Shown in pieces: positions 25,541 through 35,411 of a stretch of DNA of 39,317 bases (its first letter is position 1; every line of letters starts with the position of its first letter). Source of the stretch: JBCDBL01 sp039183635 (GTDB lineage Bacteria > Pseudomonadota > Alphaproteobacteria > Caulobacterales > Parvularculaceae); contig JBCDBL010000017.1 in NCBI GenBank assembly GCA_039183635.1, positions 1-39,317 of the forward strand. The letters are read 5' to 3'. The notes beneath the pieces were generated by a model. The model saw only the letters and a program-made list of their open reading frames with translations. It was not told the origin of the DNA and searched no databases. A program made the position numbers and the translations under genes.

Positions 25541-27028
25541 ATGTCTGAGACGGAACAAAATCCATCGACCGCCCCGGTCGAAGCAGAGAGCCAAGGCCCG
25601 TCGCTGCTCGATGAAATCATGCAGCAGACAAAGTTGAAGCCTGCTGATGAAGGGTATCAGATCGCTAAAAAAGGCGTCGAGGCGTTTATCGCCGAGATGC
25701 TCGCGCCAACCCGTACGGACGAGAAAGTCAACAAGAGCGCGGTTGACCTGATGATTGCGGAAATTGACCGGAAGCTTTCCGGCCAGGTTGACGAAATTCT
25801 GCACAATGAACAAGTTCAGAAACTGGAATCTGCTTGGCGTGGTTTGAAATTCGTCGTCGACCGGACGAATTTCCGCGAAAATATCAAAATTGAGATGTTG
25901 AACGTCTCCAAGGACGACCTCCTCGAAGATTTCGAGGATGCGCCGGAGATCGTGCAGTCCGGTCTCTATAAGCATGTCTATACGGCCGAGTTCGGACAGT
26001 TCGGCGGGGAGCCCGTGGGCGCCATCATCGCCAATTACGATTTCGGCGCCGGCCCACAGGACATGAAGCTGCTCCAGCATTCGGCGAGCGTAGCAGCAAT
26101 GTCCCACGCGCCCTTCATCGCCGCGGCCGGTCCGCAGATGTTCGGCCTCGACGACTATCAGGAACTCGGCAATCTGAAAGATTTGAAGGCCGTCTTCGAA
26201 GGGCCGCAATACGCCAAATGGCGCTCCTTCCGGGAGTCAGAAGACGCCCGCTATGTTGGGCTCACCGCTCCGCGCTTCCTGTTGCGTCTGCCTTATGGCG
26301 AGGAATCGAACCCCGTTAAAGCTTTCAATTACGAAGAAAACGTCAAGGACAGTCACGACAGATATCTGTGGGGGAACACAGCGTTCGCCTTCGCCTCCCG
26401 CCTCACCGACAGCTTCGCCAAATACCGTTGGTGTCCGAACATTATCGGCCCGCAAAGCGGCGGCGCCGTAGAAGACTTGCCGCTCCACCAATATGAGGCG
26501 ATGGGTGATATCGAAACAAAGATCCCCACAGAGGTGCTTGTCTCCGACCGCCGCGAATTCGAGCTTGCCGAGGAAGGTTTTATCGGCCTTACGATGCGCA
26601 AGGGCAGCGATAATGCTGCTTTTTTCTCTGCGAACTCCGCTCAGAAACCGAAAAATTTCGGCCAGGGCAAGGACGGCAAAGAAGCGGAGACGAATTTCAA
26701 GCTCGGCATGCAATTGCCGTATCTATTCATCATCAACCGTCTGGCCCACTATGTGAAGGTTCTCCAGCGTGAGCAGATCGGCTCTTGGAAAGAGCGCACG
26801 GATCTGGAGCGGGAGCTCAACACCTGGATCAAGCAATTCGTCGCCGATCAAGATAATCCGTCAGCGGAAGTGCGCGGGCGCCGGCCCCTGCGCCAGGCGG
26901 CGATAGAGGTGTCCGACGTTGAGGGCGATCCCGGTTGGTATCGCGTCTCCATGTCCGTTCGTCCCCACTTTAAATATATGGGCGCGAGCTTTACGCTGTC
27001 CCTCGTCGGCAAGCTGGACAAGCAATAA
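25541..27028 (+). CDS. tssC: TssC, large contractile-sheath subunit
   Basis: 495 aa, the standard length. Family segments include SLLDEIMQQTKL near residue 21, WRGLKFVVDRT, LLEDFEDAPEI, the APRFLLRLPYG motif and the C-terminal TLSLVGKLDKQ. With TssB it builds the sheath whose contraction fires the Hcp tube. The single-copy tssBC pair lies mid-operon. Hcp is not next to tssC as in many clusters but sits about 9 kb downstream with its own promoter. Confidence 0.97.
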   Translation: MSETEQNPSTAPVEAESQGPSLLDEIMQQTKLKPADEGYQIAKKGVEAFIAEMLAPTRTDEKVNKSAVDLMIAEIDRKLSGQVDEILHNEQVQKLESAWRGLKFVVDRTNFRENIKIEMLNVSKDDLLEDFEDAPEIVQSGLYKHVYTAEFGQFGGEPVGAIIANYDFGAGPQDMKLLQHSASVAAMSHAPFIAAAGPQMFGLDDYQELGNLKDLKAVFEGPQYAKWRSFRESEDARYVGLTAPRFLLRLPYGEESNPVKAFNYEENVKDSHDRYLWGNTAFAFASRLTDSFAKYRWCPNIIGPQSGGAVEDLPLHQYEAMGDIETKIPTEVLVSDRREFELAEEGFIGLTMRKGSDNAAFFSANSAQKPKNFGQGKDGKEAETNFKLGMQLPYLFIINRLAHYVKVLQREQIGSWKERTDLERELNTWIKQFVADQDNPSAEVRGRRPLRQAAIEVSDVEGDPGWYRVSMSVRPHFKYMGASFTLSLVGKLDKQ

Positions 27029-27058
27029 TGACCGCCGCCTGCGCCAGGGGGCAGGTCT

Positions 27059-27472
27059 ATGGCGTTTGAAAAATCTTTGTTGGAGCGTATACGCGCTGGC
27101 GATCCTTCTGCCCATCGCCGGGTGACATTGGAGCCTGCTGATGTCGCTGAAAGCGTGATCCGGCATCTGGCGAAAATGTTCAATGTTCGCCAAGGCAGTG
27201 CGCTGACTTCCCCAGATTACGGCATGCCGGATTTCAACGATCTGGCGCTGCAATTTCCGAACGCGATCAACGTCATTCGGCGCGTCATCCGAGAGTCCGT
27301 CGACAAGTACGAACCGCGCCTCAAAAATGTTGCTGTTGCGCATATGCCGAACGAAGACAATCCCTTGGAGCTGCGCTTTAAAATCACGGCGCAATTGGTT
27401 CTGGATGGGGATAAAACGCCTGTCGCCTTTGAAACGGTGATGGATGACGCTGGCAAAGTGCGCGTTCGCTGA
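27059..27472 (+). CDS. tssE: TssE, gp25-like baseplate protein
   Basis: 137 aa. The gp25/lysozyme-like baseplate fold is shown by KSLLERIRAGD at the start, SVIRHLAKMFNVRQGSALTSPDYGMPDFND in the middle and an ELRFKITAQL strand. TssE joins TssF and TssG in the baseplate wedge and nucleates the sheath. A GGGGGCAGG ribosome site lies 6-10 bases before the ATG. It lies 30 bp after tssC and 18 bp before tssF. Confidence 0.95.
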   Translation: MAFEKSLLERIRAGDPSAHRRVTLEPADVAESVIRHLAKMFNVRQGSALTSPDYGMPDFNDLALQFPNAINVIRRVIRESVDKYEPRLKNVAVAHMPNEDNPLELRFKITAQLVLDGDKTPVAFETVMDDAGKVRVR

Positions 27473-27490
27473 CAAAGGGCATAAGGGGCG

Positions 27491-29242
27491 ATGGCGGCGT
27501 TTAATAAATACTACGAAAACGAACTGTCCTTCCTGCGGGAGCTTGGTCGCGAGTTTGCTGCGGCCAATCCTAAGCTTGCTGGGTTTTTGGCTGCGCCAGG
27601 CGCTGACCCGGATGTTGAACGCCTGATGGAGGGGGTCGCTTTTCTCACGGGCCGCCTTCGGGAAAAGCTCGACGACGAGTTGCCGGAGCTCACCCATGAG
27701 CTTTTGCAAATTTTGTGGCCGCATTATTTACGGCCATCGCCGTCTGCTTCGATTTTACAATTTACGCCGCTTCCAAATGCGCTTAACGGGCTTGTCCGTA
27801 TACGGCGCGGCGCAGAGGTTGATTCCCTGCCGGTAGAGGGCTCAGCATGTCGCTTTCGGACATGTTTCGACGTCGATATGTTGCCCCTTTCGGTGCGCGG
27901 CGTCGCCGCCAAGCGCGTCTCCGGCGGCTCGCAGGTCGCCGTTGCCTTTCAGCTGGAACCGAAGGCGACCCTTGCTGCCCTTGGCGAAGCGCCGTTGCGG
28001 CTTTATCTTGGCGGCGGCGCGCGGGAAAGCCGGACGCTTTATTTGTGGCTGCGCCGTTATCTAAAAAAAATCCGTATTCGCTGGAATAATGGGGGCGAAG
28101 AGCGCGATTTGCCTATAAGCCGTCTCCAGCCTGCAGGGTTTGAGCCTGCGGAGGCGCTGCTCGATTACCCGGCCGCGAGCTTTGCCGGTTATCGCGTGCT
28201 GCAAGAATATTTCACGCTGCCGGACAAATTTTTATTTCTGGATCTCCATGGCCTTGGCGCCCGTGAATTTTCCAACATCAATGGCGGCTTTGAGGTTCAA
28301 TTCGATTTTGATCACCCCCTCGATGAAGACCTGCGCCTTGGGTCAGAAACATTTCAACTGTTTTGCACGCCCATTGTGAATCTTTTTTCGCGTGATGCTG
28401 ATCCGGTGCGTCTGGATCATACGAAAACGGAATATCGCATTCGCCCGGCGTCGGCCGATCCCGCTCATTATGAAATATTCTCCATTGACGCAGTGGAGGG
28501 GCTTGCTCAAGGGTCAGGCGCGCGCACCGCATATCACGCGTTCGAGGCCTTTCAGCATGGAGAAGAAGGGGGTGTCTTCGGCGCCGGCGCCTACTACAGG
28601 ACGCGCAAACGTCCCGCTATTGTCGGCGATGGGTTTGAGACGTATGCTTCCTTTATCTCTATGGGCGATGCGCCGCAGCGTGAAGTCATATCGTTGTCGC
28701 TGACCTGCACCAACCGCAATTTGCCGGAAAAGCTGAAAGTTGGAGAGATTTCCGTCCCCACGGGATCGAGCCCGGAAATCGCAACGTTTCGCAATGTCAC
28801 CAAGCCGACGCCGTCGGTGACGCCGCCTCTCGATCAGGGCTTGCACTGGCTTTTGATCTCCAATCTGTCCCTGAACTACGTCTCTTTGCTCGACGTCAAG
28901 ACCTTGCGGGCGCTTTTGGGCGCCTATGATTTTCGCGCGTTCGTTAATCGCACGGCACGGAGGGAGAGCGAACTGCGGCTTGAGGGCTTGCGCCGCTTGT
29001 CGACGGAAGAGGCTGATTTTTTGGTTCGCGGCCGCATGGTCCGGGGGGTGCGCACTGTTTTGGAGATGCAGGAATCCCAATTCGCCAGCGAAGGCGAGAT
29101 GTTTTTGTTCGCCAGCATTTTGGCGGAGTTTTTCGCCCTTTATGTCAGCATCAATTCCGCCCACGAGCTGATCGTGCGCGGCGTCGACCATGGCGAGGAG
29201 TATAGATGGCCGATCAAGACGGGGCGCAAGGCGGTTCTTTAG
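27491..29242 (+). CDS. tssF: TssF, baseplate wedge protein
   Basis: 583 aa, the usual size. The hallmark N-terminus (YYENELSFLRELGREFA, then AADPDVERL-type GADPDVERLMEGVAFL and LPELTHELLQILWPHYLRP) is present. Two TssF copies and one TssG make the baseplate core wedge around the VgrG hub. The start ATG at 27491 follows AAGGGGCG. The 3' end overlaps tssG by 37 bp. Confidence 0.96.
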   Translation: MAAFNKYYENELSFLRELGREFAAANPKLAGFLAAPGADPDVERLMEGVAFLTGRLREKLDDELPELTHELLQILWPHYLRPSPSASILQFTPLPNALNGLVRIRRGAEVDSLPVEGSACRFRTCFDVDMLPLSVRGVAAKRVSGGSQVAVAFQLEPKATLAALGEAPLRLYLGGGARESRTLYLWLRRYLKKIRIRWNNGGEERDLPISRLQPAGFEPAEALLDYPAASFAGYRVLQEYFTLPDKFLFLDLHGLGAREFSNINGGFEVQFDFDHPLDEDLRLGSETFQLFCTPIVNLFSRDADPVRLDHTKTEYRIRPASADPAHYEIFSIDAVEGLAQGSGARTAYHAFEAFQHGEEGGVFGAGAYYRTRKRPAIVGDGFETYASFISMGDAPQREVISLSLTCTNRNLPEKLKVGEISVPTGSSPEIATFRNVTKPTPSVTPPLDQGLHWLLISNLSLNYVSLLDVKTLRALLGAYDFRAFVNRTARRESELRLEGLRRLSTEEADFLVRGRMVRGVRTVLEMQESQFASEGEMFLFASILAEFFALYVSINSAHELIVRGVDHGEEYRWPIKTGRKAVL

Positions 29243-30249
29243 TAGAGGACCTCCTCGCTGCGCCCCACGCCTATCAGCTGTTTCAGGCGATCCGCCTTAT
29301 CGAGGCGGATGAGGCCCCAGGCGCGCGCCTGGTGCGAACCGGGGAGCAGGCGGGCGCGCGCATTCGCCTGCGCCCGTCCCTGAGTCTCGGATTTTCGCCA
29401 GCCGACCTCGACGAAGCGGAGGTTTTTACCGATGGCGCGTATCCCTGCTACCGTTTGACGGTGAACTTTCTCGGGCTTTATGGCGGAAAAAGTCCGCTTC
29501 CGGCCTTTTTCACCGAAGATCTCATGGGCGATGAAGAGGAAGATACAGCGCGCGCGTTTCTCGATGTTTTTCATCACCAACTGTTCACCCTGTTCTACAG
29601 CTCCCAGATCAAATACAGATATTTTCTACAATACCGTCCCGAAGCGTCCGATGACTTTTCGGATCGTATTTTCTCACTGATCGGTCTGAAGCATGCGGCC
29701 TCGCGTGGCGCGTTCGCCGTGTCGCGGCCGCATCGCTTGCTGGGGCTTTTGAACGTGCTGGCGCTGAGGGGGCGTTCCCCCCAGGCGATCGCCCAGGTGA
29801 TTTCCGTCTATTTTGGCGGGCCGCCCGTCGAGGTGGAGGAATTCGTCGAACGCCGGGCGCGGATTGAGCCAGCCCAGCGCGCCCGGCTCGGGCGGATGAA
29901 TTCGACGCTCGGCCTCGACGCCGTCATCGGCGAGACCGTGGCCGACATCGCGGGCAAGTTCCGCATCGTGTTGGGGCCTTTGTCTTTTGACGATTTTGAA
30001 AGTTTCCAGGAGGGCGGGGCCCGGTACGCCGATCTCCACAAGCTTGTGCGACTGGCCGCGCCGGCGGGCCTTGCGTACGAGGTGGAGTTGAGGCTGAAGC
30101 CGGAGGCTGCGCCGCCGCTCGCGCTTACGGCGGACGCCCGCGCCCGCCTCGGCCGGTCCAGCTGGGCGCACCCTGCGCCGCGGGCGGGCGTTTCGGTGCG
30201 CCTCGCCCCGCCGCCTCTCAACGCTTTGTCGCCGCGGCCAAACCCATGA
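29206..30249 (+). CDS. tssG: TssG, baseplate wedge protein
   Basis: 347 aa. Family segments are HAYQLFQAIRLIEA near residue 16, ARIRLRPSLSLGFSPADL, the NFLGLYGGKSPLPAFFTEDL motif and YFLQYRPEASDDFSDRIFSLIGL. TssG completes the TssEFGK wedge. It overlaps tssF by 37 bp, so the two are probably translationally coupled. An 85-bp gap to tssH follows. Confidence 0.96.
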   Translation: MADQDGAQGGSLVEDLLAAPHAYQLFQAIRLIEADEAPGARLVRTGEQAGARIRLRPSLSLGFSPADLDEAEVFTDGAYPCYRLTVNFLGLYGGKSPLPAFFTEDLMGDEEEDTARAFLDVFHHQLFTLFYSSQIKYRYFLQYRPEASDDFSDRIFSLIGLKHAASRGAFAVSRPHRLLGLLNVLALRGRSPQAIAQVISVYFGGPPVEVEEFVERRARIEPAQRARLGRMNSTLGLDAVIGETVADIAGKFRIVLGPLSFDDFESFQEGGARYADLHKLVRLAAPAGLAYEVELRLKPEAAPPLALTADARARLGRSSWAHPAPRAGVSVRLAPPPLNALSPRPNP

Positions 30250-30334
30250 CAAGACGCCTGAAAGTCCTTAGCATTAAGATTGTCTGCCGTCGGCGCCATG
30301 GGATGCGCCCGGCGCAAGAGGCGGGGAGGCTCCT

Positions 30335-32968
30335 ATGACGCCGTTAGATATTAAGGCCCTGTTCAAGCGCTTGAACCCGTATTGTTCGCGGTCGTTGGAG
30401 ACCGCCGCCGGCGTTTGCGTCTCCCGCGGCAACTACGAGGTGACGATCGAGCATCTGTTCAAAGTGATGTTGGAAGACGTGGATGCGGACCTCCACGCCA
30501 TTTTGCGCCATTACGAGGTTGAGCCTGCGCCGATTTTAAAGGCGGTTTCGGCGGCTCTGGAGGATTTACCGGCGGGCAATGTCGGGAAACCCGTTTTCGC
30601 CCCGCTCCTGATCGAGCTTCTGCAAGAGGCTTGGCTGATCGCCTCCATAGAATTTCAGCAGGCCGAGATGCGCTCCGGCGCTCTTGTGGCGGCTTTCATC
30701 GGCAATTCGGCTCGCTATGGGTTCACGCCCTATTTCGACGCCTTCGGCGCCATATCGTCGGAAAATCTGCGCCGGGACTTTTTGACAGCGACCGAAATTT
30801 CTCGGGAAACGGTGGTGACGGAGGAGGGGGCCTCGGGCGCCGCACCCGCGCCGGCCGGCGACGATACGGCGCTCGCCCAGTATACGACGGACTTCACGGC
30901 GCAGGCCCGCGCCGGCCGCATCGATCCTGTGTTTTGCCGTGATCGGGAAATTCGCCAGATGATCGATATTTTAGGCCGTCGGCGGAAGAACAATCCGATC
31001 GCAGTGGGCGAGCCCGGCGTCGGCAAAACCGCTGTTGTGGAGGGGCTCGCCCTGCGCATCGCCGAGGGGGATATTCCCGATGCGTTCAAGGATGTGACGT
31101 TGCTGGGGCTCGACCTCGGCCTGCTGCAGGCGGGCGCCGGCATGAAGGGCGAGTTTGAGAACCGCTTGAAAAGCGTCATCGGCGAGGTGAAAGCGTCCGA
31201 AAAGCCCATTATCCTCTTTATTGACGAGGCGCACACTCTGATCGGCGCCGGCGGGCAGGCGGGCCAGGGGGATGCGGCGAACCTCTTAAAGCCCGCCCTG
31301 GCCCGGGGGGAGTTGCGCACCATCGCTGCGACAACGTGGTCGGAATATAAAAAGTATTTCGAAAAGGACCCGGCCCTGGCGCGACGGTTCCAGCCGGTGA
31401 AGCTGGACGAGCCGTCGCCGGACGAGGCGGTGACGATCATTCGCGGTCTGCGCGACAAATATGAAGAGGCCCACGGGGTTTACGTGCGCGACGATGCTAT
31501 TGAGGCCGCGGCGCGCATGTCCGCGCGATATATTTCCGGTCGTCAGTTGCCGGACAAAGCGGTAGACGTCCTCGACACGGCCGCGACGCGGGTGAAGATG
31601 AGCCTGTCGGCCAAGCCAGACGCCATCGACGATAGGGAGCGTCAGGCCGCGACCTTGCAGCGGGAGCATGATGCTCTTGCCCGGGATGTTGCGGCCGAAG
31701 CGGCTGATGACGACGGCCGTCTGGCGACGTTGACCGAAGAGATTACGGCATTGCACGCTGAGGCCGAGGCGCTGACGGCCCAATGGACGGCGGAGGCCGA
31801 CGCCGTACGCAGCCTGCTCGCGGCCCGCAAATCTCTGGCTTCGGCGGAGGGCGATGCGGCGGAAACGGCGCGTGCGGACATGGAGGCCGCCCGGGCCGCC
31901 CTGGCCGCCGCTCAAAATGGCGGCGCGCCTTTGGTCGATTTCGAGGCGACGCCGGATGTGGTGAACCGCGTCATCTCCGACTGGACCGGCATTCCCCTCG
32001 GCGACATGGTGAAGGACGAAGCCGGCGCGGTCCTCACCTTCAAGGACCGGATGAACACGCGCGTCAAAGGCCAGGAGGCGGCGATCGACGCTTTGGACGA
32101 GGGCGTGCGGGCCGCGAAGGCGGGGCTCAATAATCCGGACGCGCCCCTTGGCGTCTTTTTGCTTGTGGGGCCCAGCGGCGTCGGCAAGACGGAAACGGGC
32201 CTCGCCATCGCCGATCTTTTGTTCGGCGGCGAACGGTTCATGACCACCATCAACATGTCGGAGTTTCAGGAAGGCCATTCCGTCTCCCGCCTCATCGGTT
32301 CTCCGCCGGGCTATGTCGGATATGGCGAAGGGGGCATGCTGACCGAAGCGGTGCGCCAGCGTCCTTATTCTGTGGTGTTGCTCGACGAGGTGGAAAAAGC
32401 CGACCTTGAGGTGATGAACGTCTTTTATCAGGTGTTCGACAAGGGCATGCTGTCCGACGGCGAGGGCCGGCTGATCGATTTTAAGAACACGATCATTTTG
32501 CTCACCAGCAATCTCGCCTCCGATGTCATCACCGCCATGGGCGCCGGTGAGGACAAACCGACCCAGGATCAAATTGTCGAGGCGATCCGTCCTATCCTGT
32601 CCGATCATTTCCAGCCGGCGCTCCTCGCCCGTATGCAGATCCTTCCCTATTATCCCGTTCACGGATCGGCGATGCGCGAGATTGTGCGGTTAAAGCTCGA
32701 CAAGGTGGGCCGCCGCCTGGCCGCCAGCCAGGACATCGCTTTCGATTATGCGCAGGAAGTGGTCGCAGCGATCGCCGAGCGGTGTACAGAGGTTGAGACC
32801 GGCGCGCGCAATATCGACCATATCATCAACCGCAACCTCTTGCCGAAAATTTCCACGCAAGTTCTGGAAATGATGGGCGAGGGGCGGTCGCCGGAGCGGC
32901 TGTCGGTGGGGCTCGACGATGCGGGGGCGTTTGTGTTCGCTTTCGACGATGCGGCGGCGCCGGCGTAA
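30335..32968 (+). CDS. clpV: TssH (ClpV), AAA+ sheath-recycling ATPase
   Basis: 877 aa. A Clp_N-like domain (1-150) carries the ClpV-type start LFKRLNPYCSRSLETAAG. The first AAA+ domain has Walker A GEPGVGKT (225-232, Lys231) and Walker B with Asp297-Glu298. A coiled middle domain (about 430-530) precedes the second AAA+ domain with Walker A GPSGVGKT (612-619, Lys618) and the GYVGYGEGG pore loop. ClpV disassembles the contracted TssBC sheath. ClpB is the near relative, but the N-terminus and location settle it. A GCGGGGAGG ribosome site precedes the ATG. The gap to the sigma-54 activator is 15 bp. Confidence 0.97.
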   Translation: MTPLDIKALFKRLNPYCSRSLETAAGVCVSRGNYEVTIEHLFKVMLEDVDADLHAILRHYEVEPAPILKAVSAALEDLPAGNVGKPVFAPLLIELLQEAWLIASIEFQQAEMRSGALVAAFIGNSARYGFTPYFDAFGAISSENLRRDFLTATEISRETVVTEEGASGAAPAPAGDDTALAQYTTDFTAQARAGRIDPVFCRDREIRQMIDILGRRRKNNPIAVGEPGVGKTAVVEGLALRIAEGDIPDAFKDVTLLGLDLGLLQAGAGMKGEFENRLKSVIGEVKASEKPIILFIDEAHTLIGAGGQAGQGDAANLLKPALARGELRTIAATTWSEYKKYFEKDPALARRFQPVKLDEPSPDEAVTIIRGLRDKYEEAHGVYVRDDAIEAAARMSARYISGRQLPDKAVDVLDTAATRVKMSLSAKPDAIDDRERQAATLQREHDALARDVAAEAADDDGRLATLTEEITALHAEAEALTAQWTAEADAVRSLLAARKSLASAEGDAAETARADMEAARAALAAAQNGGAPLVDFEATPDVVNRVISDWTGIPLGDMVKDEAGAVLTFKDRMNTRVKGQEAAIDALDEGVRAAKAGLNNPDAPLGVFLLVGPSGVGKTETGLAIADLLFGGERFMTTINMSEFQEGHSVSRLIGSPPGYVGYGEGGMLTEAVRQRPYSVVLLDEVEKADLEVMNVFYQVFDKGMLSDGEGRLIDFKNTIILLTSNLASDVITAMGAGEDKPTQDQIVEAIRPILSDHFQPALLARMQILPYYPVHGSAMREIVRLKLDKVGRRLAASQDIAFDYAQEVVAAIAERCTEVETGARNIDHIINRNLLPKISTQVLEMMGEGRSPERLSVGLDDAGAFVFAFDDAAAPA

Positions 32969-32983
32969 GGGAGCGAATGTGTC

Positions 32984-34639
32984 ATGTTCGGGGACGACCG
33001 AACGCAAAGCGCGATGCTGGAGCAAATCCTGAAAATCACCGTCGCCCTGGCGACGGCGCGCAAAAAAGACCGTCTGTTTCGCATCGTCTCTTCCGCCCTG
33101 CGGTCTTTGACGGGTGCGGAGGAGGCGCGGGTCCATGTCTTTGACCGAACCCACCAGGATCTGCATGTGGAGTATGCTGAAACCGACGAAGGGCCAAGAC
33201 CTGTCAGCCGGGGGGCGGGCAAGACGCCGCTCATTGTCGACGGCAAGCCCAATATGGCGCATATTTGTTCCTATGCGGCGTTTTCGGGAAAACTGACCCT
33301 GGTCGACGACATATCGAAATATGCGGGCTTCGACTTTTCAGACCTTGTCGGGCCCGGCGCTCCCGCCGTTCGATCCGTCCTCGCCGTTCCCCTGCGCAAT
33401 CACAATGAAACGACGATCGGCGTTTTGCAGTTGCTGAACATCGCCGCCATTGAGAACGGCGCATTGCCGCCGGCGCTGGAACAGGTCGTGGCCGCCTTCG
33501 CCTCCCAGGCCGCCGTCGCCCTTGAAAACGTTCAGCTTATCCATCGCAATGAAGAGCTGATCGAGATCCTCAATCACACGAACGCGAAACTGGAGGAAGA
33601 GAACGCCGCCTTGCGGGAGCGTGTCGCCGCGCCTTACAGCTTTGACAATATTGTCGGCCAGTCGGCGGCGATGCAGGACGTCTACGCCCTGATGCACAAG
33701 GTCCTGAAAACCGACGCCACGGTCCTCATCACCGGGGAGACGGGCGCCGGCAAGGAGCTGATCGCCAGCGCCATTCACTATAACGGGGCGCGCAAGTCGA
33801 AACCCTTCATCGCCCAAAACTGCGCCGCGTTGCCGGAAAACCTTCTGGAAAGCGAGCTGTTCGGCTATGAAAAAGGCGCCTTCACCGGCGCCGACCGGGC
33901 GAAAAAAGGGCTTATCACGGAGGCGGATGGCGGCGCCCTGTTCCTTGATGAAATCGGCGATATGCCGCTTAATCTGCAATCGAAGCTTTTGCGCGTTCTT
34001 CAGGAGCGGGAGGTCCGCCCCCTCGGCGCCACGGCGTCGCGCAAAGTGAATGTCCGCATCATCGCCGCCACCCATTGCAATTTGCAGGCGAAAATCAAGG
34101 AGGGCGCCTTTCGCGAAGACCTCTATTACCGGCTCGCCGTGTTCCCCATAAACCTGCCGCCCCTCAGGGAACGCAAGGAGGATATTCCCTTGCTGGTCAG
34201 GCACTTCCTCGCCCAGGCCGAGGCCTCTCACGGTCTTCCCTCGGCGGACTTCTCCCCCGCCGCCATGGACGCCCTGATGCGCCACGATTTTCCCGGCAAC
34301 ATCCGGGAGCTGCGCAACATCGTCGAGCGCGCCGTCTTGATGCGCGAGGCCGACGCCCCGGTGATGCCGGAACATCTGCCCGCGGAGATCGGCGGGCGGA
34401 TCGATGTCGCGGCGTCGGCGATTTTTCGGGGGGGGCTGGTGCAAGTGCAAACTGCGCCGGAGTATGCGGACGGTAGGCCGCTAAAGGAACAGGTTGGACG
34501 ATTTGAAGCGGCGCTGATCCAAGCCAAATTGAAGGAACTGGGTGGTAATAAGACAAAAACGGCTGAGGTTTTGGGGATTTCCAGGCGATCTCTGATCGAC
34601 AAAATTAATCGGTTCAGCAAAGCTTTTGAAGTGACTTGA
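32984..34639 (+). CDS. Sigma-54-dependent transcriptional activator with GAF domain
   Basis: 551 aa. An N-terminal GAF-like sensor (about 15-185, with LAVPLRNHNETTIGVLQLLN) leads through a short coiled linker to the AAA+ domain. That domain has Walker A GETGAGKE (251-258, Lys257), the sigma-54 contact loop GAFTGA (298-303) and Walker B ALFLDEIGDM. The C-terminal Fis-type HTH is NKTKTAEVLGISRRSLIDKI. There is no receiver domain, so activation is by a ligand or protein at the GAF domain. The layout matches VasH, the activator of T6SS hcp operons. The near-consensus sigma-54 promoter before hcp at 36106 is its probable target. It is co-directional with and 15 bp after clpV. Confidence 0.93.
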   Translation: MFGDDRTQSAMLEQILKITVALATARKKDRLFRIVSSALRSLTGAEEARVHVFDRTHQDLHVEYAETDEGPRPVSRGAGKTPLIVDGKPNMAHICSYAAFSGKLTLVDDISKYAGFDFSDLVGPGAPAVRSVLAVPLRNHNETTIGVLQLLNIAAIENGALPPALEQVVAAFASQAAVALENVQLIHRNEELIEILNHTNAKLEEENAALRERVAAPYSFDNIVGQSAAMQDVYALMHKVLKTDATVLITGETGAGKELIASAIHYNGARKSKPFIAQNCAALPENLLESELFGYEKGAFTGADRAKKGLITEADGGALFLDEIGDMPLNLQSKLLRVLQEREVRPLGATASRKVNVRIIAATHCNLQAKIKEGAFREDLYYRLAVFPINLPPLRERKEDIPLLVRHFLAQAEASHGLPSADFSPAAMDALMRHDFPGNIRELRNIVERAVLMREADAPVMPEHLPAEIGGRIDVAASAIFRGGLVQVQTAPEYADGRPLKEQVGRFEAALIQAKLKELGGNKTKTAEVLGISRRSLIDKINRFSKAFEVT

Positions 34640-34656
34640 GGTCTTGAACATACTCG

Positions 34657-35322
34657 TTATGCAATTTTGCTAAGTAGTTCAGCATATGTGTGCATTTCAT
34701 CTTTGGTTGGCGGTTTTGTAGGCCAGATGAACGTCGCGCCATTACTGCTGAAAACTTTGGATATCGATACTCGATCTTTTTGATTGCCGCCGAGCAGTGC
34801 GAAATCAGCTTTTGACTCCCCAACGAAGAAAGCGACGTGTTTTCTGTTGCCGCCCCTTGGAACAACGGCGATGCATCCAAACATTGGCTCCGGCAGCTTG
34901 TATCCATAGCTTTCAAAGCTCTTTGCGTTCGCTTTTCGATTGCCGCGAACACCTGACATTTCTAAGCACCAATTGACAAACGCAGCACACCATGGGACTT
35001 CGTCGCTTGGGTTAAGAACTTTTCTTTTCTTCCCGCCCCAGACGTTTATCTTCGTATAGTATTTTTCAACATCTTTTGAGCTGTTATGAAAGCGTGTCGC
35101 ATTTTCTTTGACTTCAATTCCATAGCTTTTGAATGCCTCTCCAGCATCGGTAAGCGTCTTAACGATCGTATATATACTTTTTCCCACAGCTGAGTTTCGT
35201 GGTAGATCGGTGTACGTTGTGTTTTCTTTTACGCCGATTTCGAGGGATGCTCTCTCTATCCAAGGGCAAAATTGCCTTACGAATGGATTGCCTATAAATT
35301 TACTCAATTCGCATCCTCGCAT
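34657..35322 (-). CDS. Candidate T6SS peptidoglycan amidase effector (CHAP/NlpC-like, TIGR02594 type)
   Basis: 221 aa. The second half has a papain-like amidase pattern: Cys112 in PWCAAFVNW, His162 in HVAFFVG and a GGNQ segment with Asn180. This matches the TIGR02594 family found in phage lysins and T6SS effectors that cut peptidoglycan peptides. The first 100 residues are unrecognised. There is no signal peptide, as expected for a T6SS-delivered toxin. GC is about 43% over sampled lines against over 60% for the neighbours, a sign of transfer. It lies between the sigma-54 activator and hcp/vgrG, on the opposite strand. The ATG ending at 35322 lacks a clear ribosome site; a TTG at 35307 after an AGGA is an alternative. 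Confidence 0.7.
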   Translation of the reverse strand: MRGCELSKFIGNPFVRQFCPWIERASLEIGVKENTTYTDLPRNSAVGKSIYTIVKTLTDAGEAFKSYGIEVKENATRFHNSSKDVEKYYTKINVWGGKKRKVLNPSDEVPWCAAFVNWCLEMSGVRGNRKANAKSFESYGYKLPEPMFGCIAVVPRGGNRKHVAFFVGESKADFALLGGNQKDRVSISKVFSSNGATFIWPTKPPTKDEMHTYAELLSKIA

Positions 35323-35411
35323 TTAAAGTAAAGCTCGCAAGCAAAAAGTTTATGATATTTTGCCTGATGAAGGCGCTGTAAACTCCCGATAACTGTATAT
35401 CCATCGGCAAA

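Noticed and set aside
31286..32662. 458-codon - strand open frame inside clpV
   Set aside because: Shadow of a GC-rich gene; ClpV motifs are intact on the + strand.
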